Source: Elmis aenea
Lineage: Eukaryota; Arthropoda; Insecta; Coleoptera; Elmidae
Direction: 5' to 3'
DNA length: 64,000 nt
Assembly: GCA_947652605.1 (NCBI GenBank)
Contig: OX393578.1
Span: 36,647,470-36,711,469, forward strand
Each line of letters starts with the position of its first letter. Position 1 is the first letter of the stretch. The notes below the pieces were generated by a model. The model saw only the letters and a program-made list of their open reading frames with translations, was not told where the DNA came from and did not search any database. A program made the translations under genes and the position numbers. Below, piece after piece: positions 48,126 through 58,600 of the stretch.

Positions 48126-48674
48126 GTAAGTTTTTAACCTTTTATAGCATGCTATATTTTTTAGATGTTAAAGATACGTAATGCAATCGAGCGTTCTTAG
48201 AAAGATAAGTTATCGTTATGTATTAAAACAAAAATGTTGTATGTATATGAGGTAATGTTGACACGCCAACTTTATCACGTTTTGTTTTTTAATTGTGAGT
48301 CAGACGTGTTTCCTGTACTACCGACTAGACTTCCTAATATGATATCATGCAAATTAGTTGTTGAAATGCACATTGTTTTTACAGTCGCTTTGGGTTTTCA
48401 TTTTTTTAATTTTATTAGTTTTTATTAGTTTTCATTTGTTAATTATGCTTTTACATTAAAAAAAAAACTTCGTTCAAAAACTGCTCAAAGATTTAAAATA
48501 AAAAATTGCATGAACTAATTTAAAAATATTGCGGTTATCTATTTTGAAACATTCTCGCCATATTTCTGATTTAAAAATTCTTCCATTAATTTTTGTTGTT
48601 ATTTCATGTGTAAAAACAATGTTAAGTATTTGATGTATAGAAATGAGCAGTTTATCAGAGTGGGCTTTATACAT
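48126..48674. other. Start of the following G-alpha intron
   Basis: Begins with the GTAAGT donor. No further exon is recognised; the frames here are AT-driven. Confidence 0.7.
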
Positions 48675-48722
48675 ACAGGGTGTTCACATGCAAACTCCAC
48701 CATAGGCAATTATCATTGTGTA

Positions 48723-49989
48723 TTGGGTAGGAGCAAAAAAAAAATCGTTTCTTTTTTGTTTCTAGTCATCTTGGACGCTAAACAATTGATAAAAGTTGGA
48801 CAAGTTATATGTCAAATTAAAAAGCGCATCTCCTAGTTTCGTTTTTGAGTCAGTTAGTTTAATTGCGTGTGGTTTAAAGTTCTTTAAATGTCCGAAACAA
48901 ATGTTGAAATTCTTGCAATTTTACGTTACTACTGGTAATTGGGGCGTAGCGCTGCTGATGCCTCACGAACTATACGTGATGGAAGGTGAGGATACATTCT
49001 CTAATCGTATTGCACAAAATTGGTATATAAAATTCAAAAACTGCGATACCAGCCTTCAAAAGCAATCTCGTTCTGAGCGACCCTGCATGGTAGACCAGGG
49101 AGCCCCATTTTAAGCCGTCGAGAGATTGCCAGCCACAACTACAAAAAAATGTATCGCACGAACTTGGGCCTTCGCGATGAACAATAGATCGCCACCTTTA
49201 TAAGCTAGGTAAATCCAAAAAACGCTGTAGAGAAATACCCTATGATTTGTCACCGGAACAGGCAGAACGTCGAGCCAGTGTACGCAGAGAACTCAGCAAC
49301 CTCCAAGCCATCGGTTCTTTCGCCGGATTGTGACGTGCGACGAAGAGTGGATCTACCTTCATAATCCCAGTAGATCATAAGTAGAGGTCAACGTAGAGAA
49401 CCTGTCGTAAAGCGCCGAAGATTCGAAACCAAGGTTATGCTTTGCGTCTGGTGGAATTACGAAGGTGTGGTTTACTTTGAATTGGTTCCTGTTGGTCGAG
49501 CAATCACCGCGGCAACTCTACTGCGAGCAGCTTGATCGCGTGAACGCATCCTTACAACAAAAATACTCTGCTTTGGTCAACCGACGCGACGGCGAGTGCT
49601 GTTACAGCAAGACAACGCTAGACCGCATACGGCCCAAATGACCCTCCGGAAACTGGAGAATCTTGATGGGATAAAAGTGCTACCACACCCTGAATATAGG
49701 TAGTTCCGACCTAGCACCATCGGATTACTACATGTTCCGATCAATGGCTCATTTTCTAACTGGGCGGGACTTAGCTAATGTTCAGGAAGTAGAAGAAGGG
49801 TGTCGTCGAGTTCTTCGACGCCAAGTCCCAAGAATGGTACCGGAGGGGAATTGAAAACCTGGCGAAAAAATGGATTAAGACCATCCAATATAATGGACTA
49901 AATTTGGATTTTTGAATTAATTTAGTTTGTTAAAAATATTAAAAATAAATATCACGTTAAAAAACGAAAATACTTTTGCTCCTATCTAA
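48723..49989 (+). mobile_element. mariner element, cecropia (Hsmar1-like) type, inactive
   Basis: It is flanked by TA (48721-48722 and 49990-49991). The ends TTGGGTAGGAGCAAAA and (reverse strand) TTAGATAGGAGCAAAA, each followed by a CGTTT string, resemble the Hsmar1/cecropia-type end TTAGGTTGGTGCAAAA. The 1267-bp length is normal for mariner. The transposase inside is broken. The element is inserted within a CAGGGTG-ended repeat. Confidence 0.88.
48870..49915 (+). pseudogene. mariner transposase pseudogene
   Basis: Recognisable parts in order: a helix-turn-helix region around GEDTFSNRIAQNWYIKFKNC with DTSLQKQSRSERP; the first catalytic block IVTCDEEWIYLHNP (Asp at 49339); VMLCVWWNYEGVVYFELVP; the second block LLQQDNARPHTAQMTL (Asp at 49611); and the third, DLAPSDYYMFRSMAHFL (Asp at 49723). 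Order and motifs fit a mariner D,D(34)D enzyme; the longer spacing here comes from an insertion of a few bases. Several frameshifts and stops (for example after DQGAPF at 49111) make it non-functional. The long plus-strand frame at 48796-49113 is its N-terminal part. Confidence 0.9.
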
Positions 49990-50478
49990 TAACTATTAAG
50001 TTGTTAGGTATTTTGTCATTATTTCTATAGATTCTACATACATGTAAATAAAATTATAAATATTGGGAGGTTTTTCAAGTTTCTGGGCATATTTTTAAAT
50101 TTTCCGTGTAGAAAATATAGGTCTGTTATTAAATTGAACAGCAAACACATTTCTCCTTCTCTGCAAAGTATGGCCACTGTAAAAAAAAATTACAATGATT
50201 TTTTTTTTCCTGAAAGAGATACATAATTACATATTTTTATAAACTAAAAAAAAACATGTACCTACTTAATGTGACGTTATGAAAAAATTAAATTGATAGG
50301 CAATATTGTCAAAGTTGAAGTTAAATGAAAATCTTGGCCTTTTAAATTGAAAATCGTGTTTTTAGTCTTATTACTAGTAGGTACCAATAGATACGCAATA
50401 ATTTTATCTTTCCATTGGAATCATTACCTTTATAATAAGTTTAATTGGGGAAATTGGTTTGAAATTGGACACCCTGTA

Positions 50479-51468
50479 TAAAAATATTCCTACTTCAAAG
50501 AAATGTGCATACTTGCGTCACTTAAAATTAACATTGTTGTGTGAAATTACATTACATGTTTCTAATTAATGCTGATTTAGTACCAAAATGTGAAGATTTG
50601 TGTAAATATATTCACCTAAACTCTCATTAGCAGAACATTTGCATAAGATCACAGATTATTGTTACATAAACATATCGTATCGTATTCGATAACATATTTG
50701 CTCGTGAATAAAAAATGGTTGGTGCTTGTTAATCATGAACTAATTGTGCTATGACTAAATTTCCAGTACTTGTTGATAATTTGACCGGAATCGTTATGTA
50801 AATACTATAATAATGCACTTAAAGGTGATAATTAAATCTGCTGACTGTTCTCCTTTCGACAGTAATTTAGAAGTGTAAAATATAAATTAGTTAATTTCCA
50901 CCTGTTGTCTGCCTATTATGAATGTGGTATTCATAAAGTGTTTGTATTTGGGTCGACTTCGTACAGCAGGAGTCAAACTGTCCACCGTTGTAAACGTTAT
51001 TGATCCATAGCCTGCGCAAGCACTGCACGACTTAATACCAGACGTACGTTCTGCGTTACGCCCCACGTTTAATGGGCCACAAAAAGAGTATGTGATAAAT
51101 GGATGTCTAGTTTCCTGTTTGCTTTTTACAGCAGTCCTTCAAGACGGATTATTTCCGATGCTAAGCCTAAACAGTAATTTGAAAATAATGGATGAGTAAC
51201 ATGATAAACTACAAATAAACATAAAAGCTTGCAAAACATTGTGTTCAGTGAACATTTTAGGATTTCGGTTTAATAGCTGACCTATCTATGACTGTGTTTA
51301 CATATAGCGAACTTTCAGTGATTAGAAAGAATTTTGAAATTATGCTGTAACTATAAAATTCTTAAATACGATTTTAACATTTCAAAATACATTATATTAT
51401 TATTTAGAGATTTAAAAAATTCTTGAATTTCATAAAACGGTATAAAAACAAGCAGCAAGAAGTAAAAG
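50479..51468. other. Non-coding, intron-like DNA
   Basis: No gene is recognised. Short GC-richer patches at 50950-51080 have no family signature. Confidence 0.55.
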
Positions 51469-51940
51469 ATTTGTTCCAACAAGCCGTTTAAAAGCAATTC
51501 ATGCAGCAATGCATTAATAAATGATAAATGTATTGGCCACTGGCCAGTATAGCCGTTGTTGGAACGCTGTTACGACTGGCCTAACTGTAAATGACATTTG
51601 CGTCTATTGGGTTCATAGAAATGTACGCATCGCTAGGGTAAACACCTTAAGAATCTAGCAGTAAATGGCATTGGAAGAGCGATGCATAGCTAGTTACCCG
51701 AGCTCACGTTAGTCATGAACAGCGCATGCGCCTAAAATCCCGGTAACAATTCGTCCTCCAGTTCATGTACTGTTCTGATCGTCCGCAAACCCGTTTCTGT
51801 ATTATTTTTAGAGTTGATGGAACGGATTACTGACCGTCCGGTGAACTATCAGAGACTGTGATGGAACGCGATATTGACACTGCGCACACTCGTGAGCGTG
51901 ACCGTTTACTGGATCGTCCAAGTAGCTGATGGAACAAACC
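51469..51940 (+). repeat. GTTCCA-family element, copy E
   Basis: It begins GATTTGTTCCAACAAGCC and ends GATGGAACAAACC. Flanking TAAAA on both sides may be a short target duplication. Internal blocks match copy B most closely (GGCCTAACTGTAAATGACAT, CGCATCGCTAGGGTAAACAC, CCGTCCGGTGAACTATCAGA), so B and E form a subfamily. Confidence 0.88.
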
Positions 51941-52095
51941 TTAAAATAGATGGAAATCTGAGAATTATGTACATACTAATAAATCTTTTATTGCAACAAA
52001 TTTTTATTCGGGGCTAATATGGTTAAATCACAAAGAACATTTTTATTAATATTTGAATTATTTTAGTGATTCTCATTTTATTTTTAAATAAATAT

Positions 52096-53045
52096 GTACG
52101 GTGCTGTTCAAATTAATTAGAACAAATAGGATAACGATCAAACAAATGCCTATGGGATATCGCCTCTGCCATTTAAGGATCGGTTTCGCCTCTAGAACAT
52201 TCACACACTTCTTGTTGTCCATCATCCCTTTGATGGGGTGAAGAGTCTCCGGTCCAGAAACGGTAAAGCACCCCTCAAAACATGGCCTTAGGTGTAGGGC
52301 CTTGCTGAATGTGGTTGGTTCGAAGAAATTCTCCGGACAAGCGCCAAACGAAATTTGATCTATAACCATAACTTCAAAGTGGTTCAGCCGAGAATGTCAC
52401 TTTCTTCCACTGCTCCAACGTCCAGTCTCGACGTTACTGTGACCATGACAACCGCTTCCTCTTCATAGTTTCAAGAGCTAATTCTTCAATGGACGTCGGA
52501 CGCTGCGTCCGTACTCAAGGAGTCGGCGGTGCTCGGTGGAAGCGTCCACGTAGACGCCATGAGAGGCAAGCCTTCACATCTTCAAGTTCATGACGCTAAT
52601 TCTTTTGATTAGACCACCATCCCTCGGCGAATTTCCTTTTTTTGCATAGTCCTTTCCGGAAATCGTCCGCGGACACGATCTTTTCGTGCAGCTTCGCTAT
52701 CCTTGAAACGTTTGATCTCCCCACATCAGCTGCATTTGCTATCTGTCGAACCGTCAACTCAGTATTTTCTCTCAGAACAATTATTTTCAATCGCTGTTGA
52801 TAAGTGATCTGATTTTTTGCAATAACAGAAATAAAATATGAAAATAGTAAAAACAAAACATTATTAACGTCCATTGCGAGAAATGTCAATTCAGACGGAA
52901 GTAAAAGTGTAAATAAGAGCAAAGTAGCTTTCCAGATGTCTGAACATGCAGAAATCCTTCGCAGCAGGTCTAAACCTGCGCGGTTCCACAATAGGTTACT
53001 AAAACAGCTCTCACACGCTTGTCCCAAGTAATTTAAACAGCTCTG
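52096..53045 (-). pseudogene. Tc1-like transposon with degenerate transposase
   Basis: The ends CGGTGCTGTTCAAATTAATT and (reverse strand) CAGAGCTGTTTAAATTACTT are inverted. On the minus strand the N-terminal part contains a helix-turn-helix (RENTELTVRQIANAADVGRS) inside an open frame at 52596-53027. The later part contains CFTVSGPETLHPIKGMMDNK followed by CVNVL (52073-52369), the block ahead of the second catalytic Asp in Tc1 enzymes. The expected FQQDLAPCH sequence is missing or unreadable, much of the centre is deleted or frameshifted, and the C-terminus is absent. At 950 bp it is shorter than a complete Tc1 (about 1.6 kb). Confidence 0.8.
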
Positions 53046-54149
53046 TTTATGTTTGTTTAAAATTACAGTTATCTTTTTGAAGAGATTCTACTCATAAATA
53101 TGATAAATGATTTCATAACTAAACTGATCTTTATATTTAGAATAAAATAAGAATCATTTTCAAAACCTGTTATGATGATTGATGATGATCAAAACAATAT
53201 ATTATCCACATTTCGAGTAGCACAATCGTGAAATTTTGTGATATTGTGGTCCACTGATCGCAGGATAATATTAAATTAGCATGTTTTAGTTCTTCCATAA
53301 AGATAGAAATACAAAAACAAAACTTTAATCTGCTCATCAAACAATTAGTTGTAGTTTTCGCCATTCTTTAACAAAATGTTAAAAAAATAAATGAATAATT
53401 AGAAATTATTATGTTTGACGAAGAAGATGTGACGGATTAGTTAACAGTGAATTTAAAAAAAAAATTTTAATTATTATAATTCAACAAAAAACAAATGGTA
53501 ATACAAATTAAAGATTAAAAATGCAACAAAAATTACTTTGGACTGTAATGCTTGCACATTTTTTAATTATAAATGTGCCTAAACGTAGTTTCATATAACT
53601 CGTATATTTTTATTTTTTACTTTGTATATTACAATTTATAATATATTAACAAAGACTTTTTTACATATCGCAAAAACGGTTGCAAGTTATACAGAGTGAT
53701 TCAGTGTGATTCTCGCACCCCTATAACTTTGTTATTTTAAGATACCCACAAAATAATGATTCTTCGTCGAAAAATAATAAAACACAATTAGACAAGTTAT
53801 AAAATGTCAATTACTACAGCGATCGTGTTTTGTTTAGTCAAATACAAAGATTTTGTGAAAAATAATAATAAATAACTTTTAAACTCATTTTTCTCAAAAA
53901 TTTTCTGAAGTATGCTTATTTTTTTATTGCACTATCGGTTTTAGAATTTATTAATCTATTAATTTATTAATCTCTATCAGAATATATAAAAAAAAGTATA
54001 CCATGTAATTTAAAAAAAAAAGTTGACTATCGCCAGTCTGACATATTGCATCGTAGAAAAAAAAATATTTTTTAAAATTTAAATAATGTTACCATCCAGT
54101 CTTAGACTAATAAGTAACTTAGTTCTATTCCTAATATACCTACTTAAAA
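53046..54149. other. Intron-like DNA with a CAGRGTG-type repeat fragment
   Basis: At about 53690 ATACAGAGTGATTCAGTGTG resembles a degenerate CAGGGTG terminus. AAAAAGTTGACTATCGCCA near 54020 matches the repeat next to the LINE at about 35380. No gene is recognised. Confidence 0.5.
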
Positions 54150-54299
54150 AAAAAAGTTAAGATGTAAGAGTCACCCATTGGCGTCTTTTATCTGTTCTAG
54201 CATTTGGCACTCTTATCTTGTGCACTAACACAAACACTGACTCTGCTTTTTTTTTAAACACTTAATAACACTTTTTTTTTAAGCACTAATAGTGTCACA

Positions 54300-54625
54300 T
54301 TATACCAGCTCAACGAGTTTTTTCCTTTCGAGTCTCCTGACTATATTTGTGTTATCGAGAAGCTGGATAGCCTCGATATTCACGTGCTGCAGTAGTCTTT
54401 CTTCGTGGCTTCTCGAAAACTTCTGAATTTCACTGTCCACAAACTCTACTCCAAGGTTCCTATGAAGATCATCGTTTCTAATGTACCAGGGTGCATCTAC
54501 GATGTTCCTTAGTACTTACTTTATTTTGAAAAGTTGGTATTAGGTACTTTGATGTTGCTTTTTTTGGTACAACCCCAGAGCTGTATACCGTACACTGGTT
54601 TTAGTACAAAAGCTTGTTTTTAATA
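54300..54625 (-). pseudogene. Jockey-clade non-LTR retrotransposon, 3' end of reverse transcriptase
   Basis: The minus strand reads VLKPVYGIQLWGCTKKSNIK, then, after a frameshifted segment resembling the usual LRSIVDAPWY stretch, NDDLHRNLGVEFVDSEIQKF and SRSHEERLLQHVNIEAIQLL, ending in a stop at 54300-54302. The YGIQLWG block, the NDDLHRDL-like block and the short terminal tail are characteristic of Jockey-clade insect LINEs. Only about the last 110 codons remain. The 3' UTR probably extends to about 54150, but no poly(A) boundary is clear. Confidence 0.82.
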
Positions 54626-57415
54626 TATGCTTCGCTGTAAAATGTGTGATGATTTTATATATGTTTGTTTTTAAATCGTATAATACTCCTACACTCCTTG
54701 AAAAATAAAATGTAACATATGAAATATATAATATATACTGGAAAGTGACGGCTTAATGGACATATATTACTATTACATTACTAGATAAAAGTCATAAATT
54801 AGGGAAAAAAACCGACAATTTTTTGTAAATTACGAGCGTAGGAAATGCTAAAAGCATTTTGAACATTTTTATTTGATTAAATATGCTTTCTCTTCAGACA
54901 CACGCCGTCTGGTCTGGTAGGGATAATAAAGTGCGACTGAAACGTATTCGTGCAAAAAGGATTATATTAGTTAGAGCACATCGAAGGACGATGATATTTT
55001 TAAATGAACATGGCACGAAAATTACGGACGTGGTTACTTACAAATTACCTAAATTACCTTTTATGAGAAAGTGTTGCGTAGTAATGAAATTCATCTAATT
55101 TGATTATGTATTAAGTTTTGAAGAGAATGACTGAAACTAATAAGAATTAGATAATGTTAATTATAACTTAAGAGTAAAAACTACTCCTTCAAGAAATGTG
55201 CCGTTATTTAAAACTTAATATTACCTCACTCATTTTCCGTAATAAGACGAAAATATATTGTTGAATTATTTGAGGAATTCATTTCATTTCATTTAAAAAC
55301 ATTAAATTTCATCTATACCATGACAAGCACTTGATTTAAAAAAAAAAAGTTACTGTCTTATCCTAATTAACGTAGAATTAGATTTAAAAAAATATATACT
55401 TTTTTCTACTCATGTATGAAAGTTGTCATTTTCTATTAGTGGCGAAAATAATGTCAATGTTAAATTGTAAAATTGACGATTTTTTTAAGCCTAAATTCAT
55501 AATTAATTAAAATTGCGTTAATATTCTAATCAAATAATTTTAATTTTAATGGATCATTTTATATAAAAGCCTAACAATGGTACAAAAATTAATATTAAAT
55601 ATATTTCGTTTGCAGGTTATAATTTTATTTATGTCAATGTCAGTGTGGTGGTGTCGCTTTGGAAATTAAATAATTCATTAAAACTTTATACATGATAATT
55701 GTCATTTGGTTCGTTTACATTTTAACCTATTAACTTTCGTTCTATAATATAATTTTAATTTCGTAGAAAAAATAGCATTTGCGACTCGAGATGAAATCAG
55801 TTTTTTTCGTTCGTGAGATTTGCTCATTCGCTTTGCGGCTCGTGAACAAATCTCACGAAAAAAACTGGACTTTCATCTCTTGTTGTAAAAAAAATATACT
55901 AATTTCTATTCGTCGTAGTATAAAATAATTTTGTATATTATAGAGTATTTCCAGAATGTTGGCAATACTGGTTAATGTTGTCCAACGTCATTCAATTTCA
56001 TTTGAAATTTTGTCCAATTCGCTAATTTAACCGACTGTCTTACTCTTATGATAACATAGTTACCCATGTAACGCGTTAGATAATTGTGACCCTATCTGTA
56101 TAATTTAAATTTAAACACTTTCAACGTTTTCAAAAATTACTGAGAGATTTCGTATCGCATTACTATTTTCCTATCCTACACCTGTAACTGATTTAATTGT
56201 TAGCAGCTTTAATGCAGCTATTAAAAAATATACCTACTCGTATCAAGAATGCTTTTCCGATATATCATCATTAAAAAGTTTTGCATGCAAGGGTGAACAT
56301 TGATTTGCGCAATTACCAAGAATTTAAATCCTTGAAGTGCTACGAACTGACAATTTTATTATAATGAGATTTCCCTTTTTCATTTTCCGAGTGTATCACG
56401 TTCGTATTTTATTTCGTTGAGCCGACCATCTAATCAGTGGTTAACTTTTCTTCCAGATCCTTTACGTTAAAGATTAACGCCTTAACTCTCGGTCTTATTT
56501 ATAGGGATGTGGAAGATAAAGCTCATAGGGCGATGGTACAAGAGAATAAAAAAACCGCTCGCTATTACGGCCTAAATTTAAGGTTATTGATAAAAAGTGT
56601 TTTAAAGAAATGACGGGCTGCTCAAAAATAAACATTTTATTGGGTTTTGTTATATTTATGTGTGTTCCAAAAAAACGACTCATTTTTTAACTCGTAAAAT
56701 AGGAATTTAAAATATTTTACCTTTAGGCAAAACTTATTTAGCATAAAATGTTGTACAGGATTAATATTTAATTGTTAATATCATTTCAGGTTTTTTTTCT
56801 AAAGGGGTAAAAAAAGTTTAACATGAGATATATTGCACAAGGAATAAACCTCAAGTTTTATTTTCAACACACAGTATATGATTACTTAGTACAACTAGAC
56901 GCAAACTAAAATTTTATTTTATAAAATGCCTTGTAAAAAGCTTAACTTTATTCATTAAGAAGCCTGTAAAATGTAGATTTTTGAAGTTCATAATAGGAAA
57001 GTACTAAACCATAATAAATACGTAGATGGTGAAATGGCACATTTTATAGGACCATTTAGATACTTATGCTTTTATTTTCAAGAATTAACTGCAAATTACA
57101 CAGTAATCAGAAAATTATTGTTCAATTGCACATGTTACGTAATATAAAACACAATTAAAAAATGTGTTAACATTTTAATTGACAAATAAAAATATTTTTT
57201 TTGGTGTATGTTGTATATAATTTGATTTATTTGGATAAAAAAGCAAAAAAAGATGGTACATTTTTGCTCTTTTAGGTATTTTTTCTTTATAAATTAATGT
57301 ACAAAACCTAAAAAAAAACAAAATGTTCTAACAGCACATGTGAACTATAATGCTGGAATGAAATTTAAAAAAATAATTAAAGTTGTTTGTACTATAATAT
57401 ACAAGGTCATTTGAA
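54626..57415. other. Intron-like DNA with repeat fragments
   Basis: No host exon is recognised. It contains the hairpin at 55766-55905. A fragment at about 55980-56105 ends GTTACCCATGTAACGCGTTAG and ACCCTATCTGTATA; it resembles the right end of the 31.1-kb foldback element. The frame at 54883-55098 (+) shows no motif. Confidence 0.5.
55766..55905. repeat. ~140-bp hairpin with GC-rich tip
   Basis: GAGATGAAATCAGTTTTTTT followed by CG(TTCG)TGAGATTTG pairs with CAAATCTCACGAAAAAAACT and GGACTTTCATCTC. The loop is CTCATTCGCTTTGCGGCTCGTGAA broken by partial self-pairing. Its tip resembles that of the 63.3-kb hairpin. Confidence 0.85.
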
Positions 57416-57568
57416 AAGTACAACAAATGGAAAAAAAGTGTTGTATTAGCGATTTTTTTATAAGATTGTTAATAAAACTTGGTGCATGGTCTATTAATGT
57501 TTTTACGATAAAATAAATTTCACGCAAAATTTTCAATTTTTATGTTTAAAGTAATTTTAACTTTTAAA
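57416..57568. repeat. Partial copy of the GTCTGCAA family
   Basis: AAGTACAACAAATGGAAAAA, a GCGATTTTTT string and AAACTTGGTGCATGGTCTA follow the internal order of the family seen at 1341-1697. It directly precedes a fuller copy. Confidence 0.5.
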
Positions 57569-58600
57569 AAGTCTGCTACAATGGGAAAAGTTTTTGATTG
57601 CTTATCGATTTCTCAGAAAATTTAATCTATATATATATAAAAGAGCTTGTTTGTGTGTGTTTGTTTGTTCGCTATACAATCCTAGGTCCGTTGACCGATC
57701 GGGACCAAATTTTGCACAGTTACTATTTAGGACCTTGCAGATCTAACGCCAAACTTTAAGTACAAGCACATATTACCAATTTTAAAAAAAAAAATACTTG
57801 GACGGGATTCGATCTTATGTCGGCAAATACCTGGTCATAACACGATACGGCGCGGTGTATTTCACAAGTAAAGGTTGTTTTGTAAACAATTAGTAATAAA
57901 TGTACATGAAGTATTATTTTTATTAGTACATTTTTAATTGAAACAAGACGAAAGAAAATAAATTTAAGTTATTATTCAATTTTTAAGCAATAAATAGTTA
58001 TTTTTTAAGGAATTATAAGAAAATGAAAAGATGATTGATCAGAGTATGTCATTTGTGTATGATTTGGAATTATTGGGCTTATTCAAGTTAAAACAGTAAT
58101 TAAAATTGTAATCGCTCGTGCAACGCCGGGTAAACCATCTTGTTTTTTATAAAATTTGGTTCATGGTCTAAAGCTAATTTAAAGATTTAAAAAATCAATT
58201 AATAATAATAATGGCTAAAACCTAATATAAAGATGAAAAAGTCCAATAAAAATTATGTGACACTAGATTAAGCGATTCGCAAGATTAGTGCCCTAATTTT
58301 AAGAGTTTTTAAAAACGTTTATAGGAGAACGATATTTTATGTTAAGTGTTATATTATTTGTATTCTTAATTACCTTTCACCAGTGAACTATTTTGTAACT
58401 CTTATAATACGTGTACTTTACTCTGGCGAATATATCTAAAATCGCTAAAATTGCTAAAATTTAGTGTTATATGAATTTTTATTGAACTTTTTTTATCTTC
58501 TTTTCAGACCATTCACCGACTCCTATTAATAATAAGTAAACGTTTCTAAGAAATCGATAATAAAATTTTTAAAAAAACTTCCAATTTGTTGCAAACTTTT
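57569..58600. repeat. GTCTGCAA-family inverted-repeat element interrupted by a Helitron
   Basis: The left end AAGTCTGCTACAATGGGAAA and (reverse strand) right end AAAAGTTTGCAACAAATTGG are inverted. Both continue into TATCGATTTCTYAGAAA. The inserted sequence 57626-58142 separates the left end from TTGGTTCATGGTCTAAAG. It is related to 1341-1697. Confidence 0.65.
57626..58142 (+). mobile_element. Non-autonomous Helitron-like element
   Basis: It begins TCTATATATATATAAAAGAG, followed by TTTGTTTGTTCG and a CGGGACCAAATTTTGCA segment. It ends near CGCTCGTGCAACGCCGGGTA and CCATCTTG. This start and the GC-rich 'CAACGCCGGGTAA' end are typical of insect Helitron/Helentron-type repeats. There are no terminal inverted repeats and no target duplication, as expected for rolling-circle transposition. 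No Rep/helicase is encoded. Confidence 0.7.

Larger units (their letters stand above)
48675..50478. repeat. CAGGGTG-ended element hosting a mariner
   Basis: TACAGGGTGTTCACATG at the left and TTGGACACCCTGTA at the right are short inverted ends of the type seen repeatedly here. Excluding the nested mariner leaves about 540 bp of non-coding sequence. Pairing the two ends is an inference; internal inverted similarity is weak. Confidence 0.45.

Noticed and set aside
54883..55098. 71-codon basic open frame (+)
   Set aside because: No recognised domain, no splice sites consistent with an exon, and not part of a known element.
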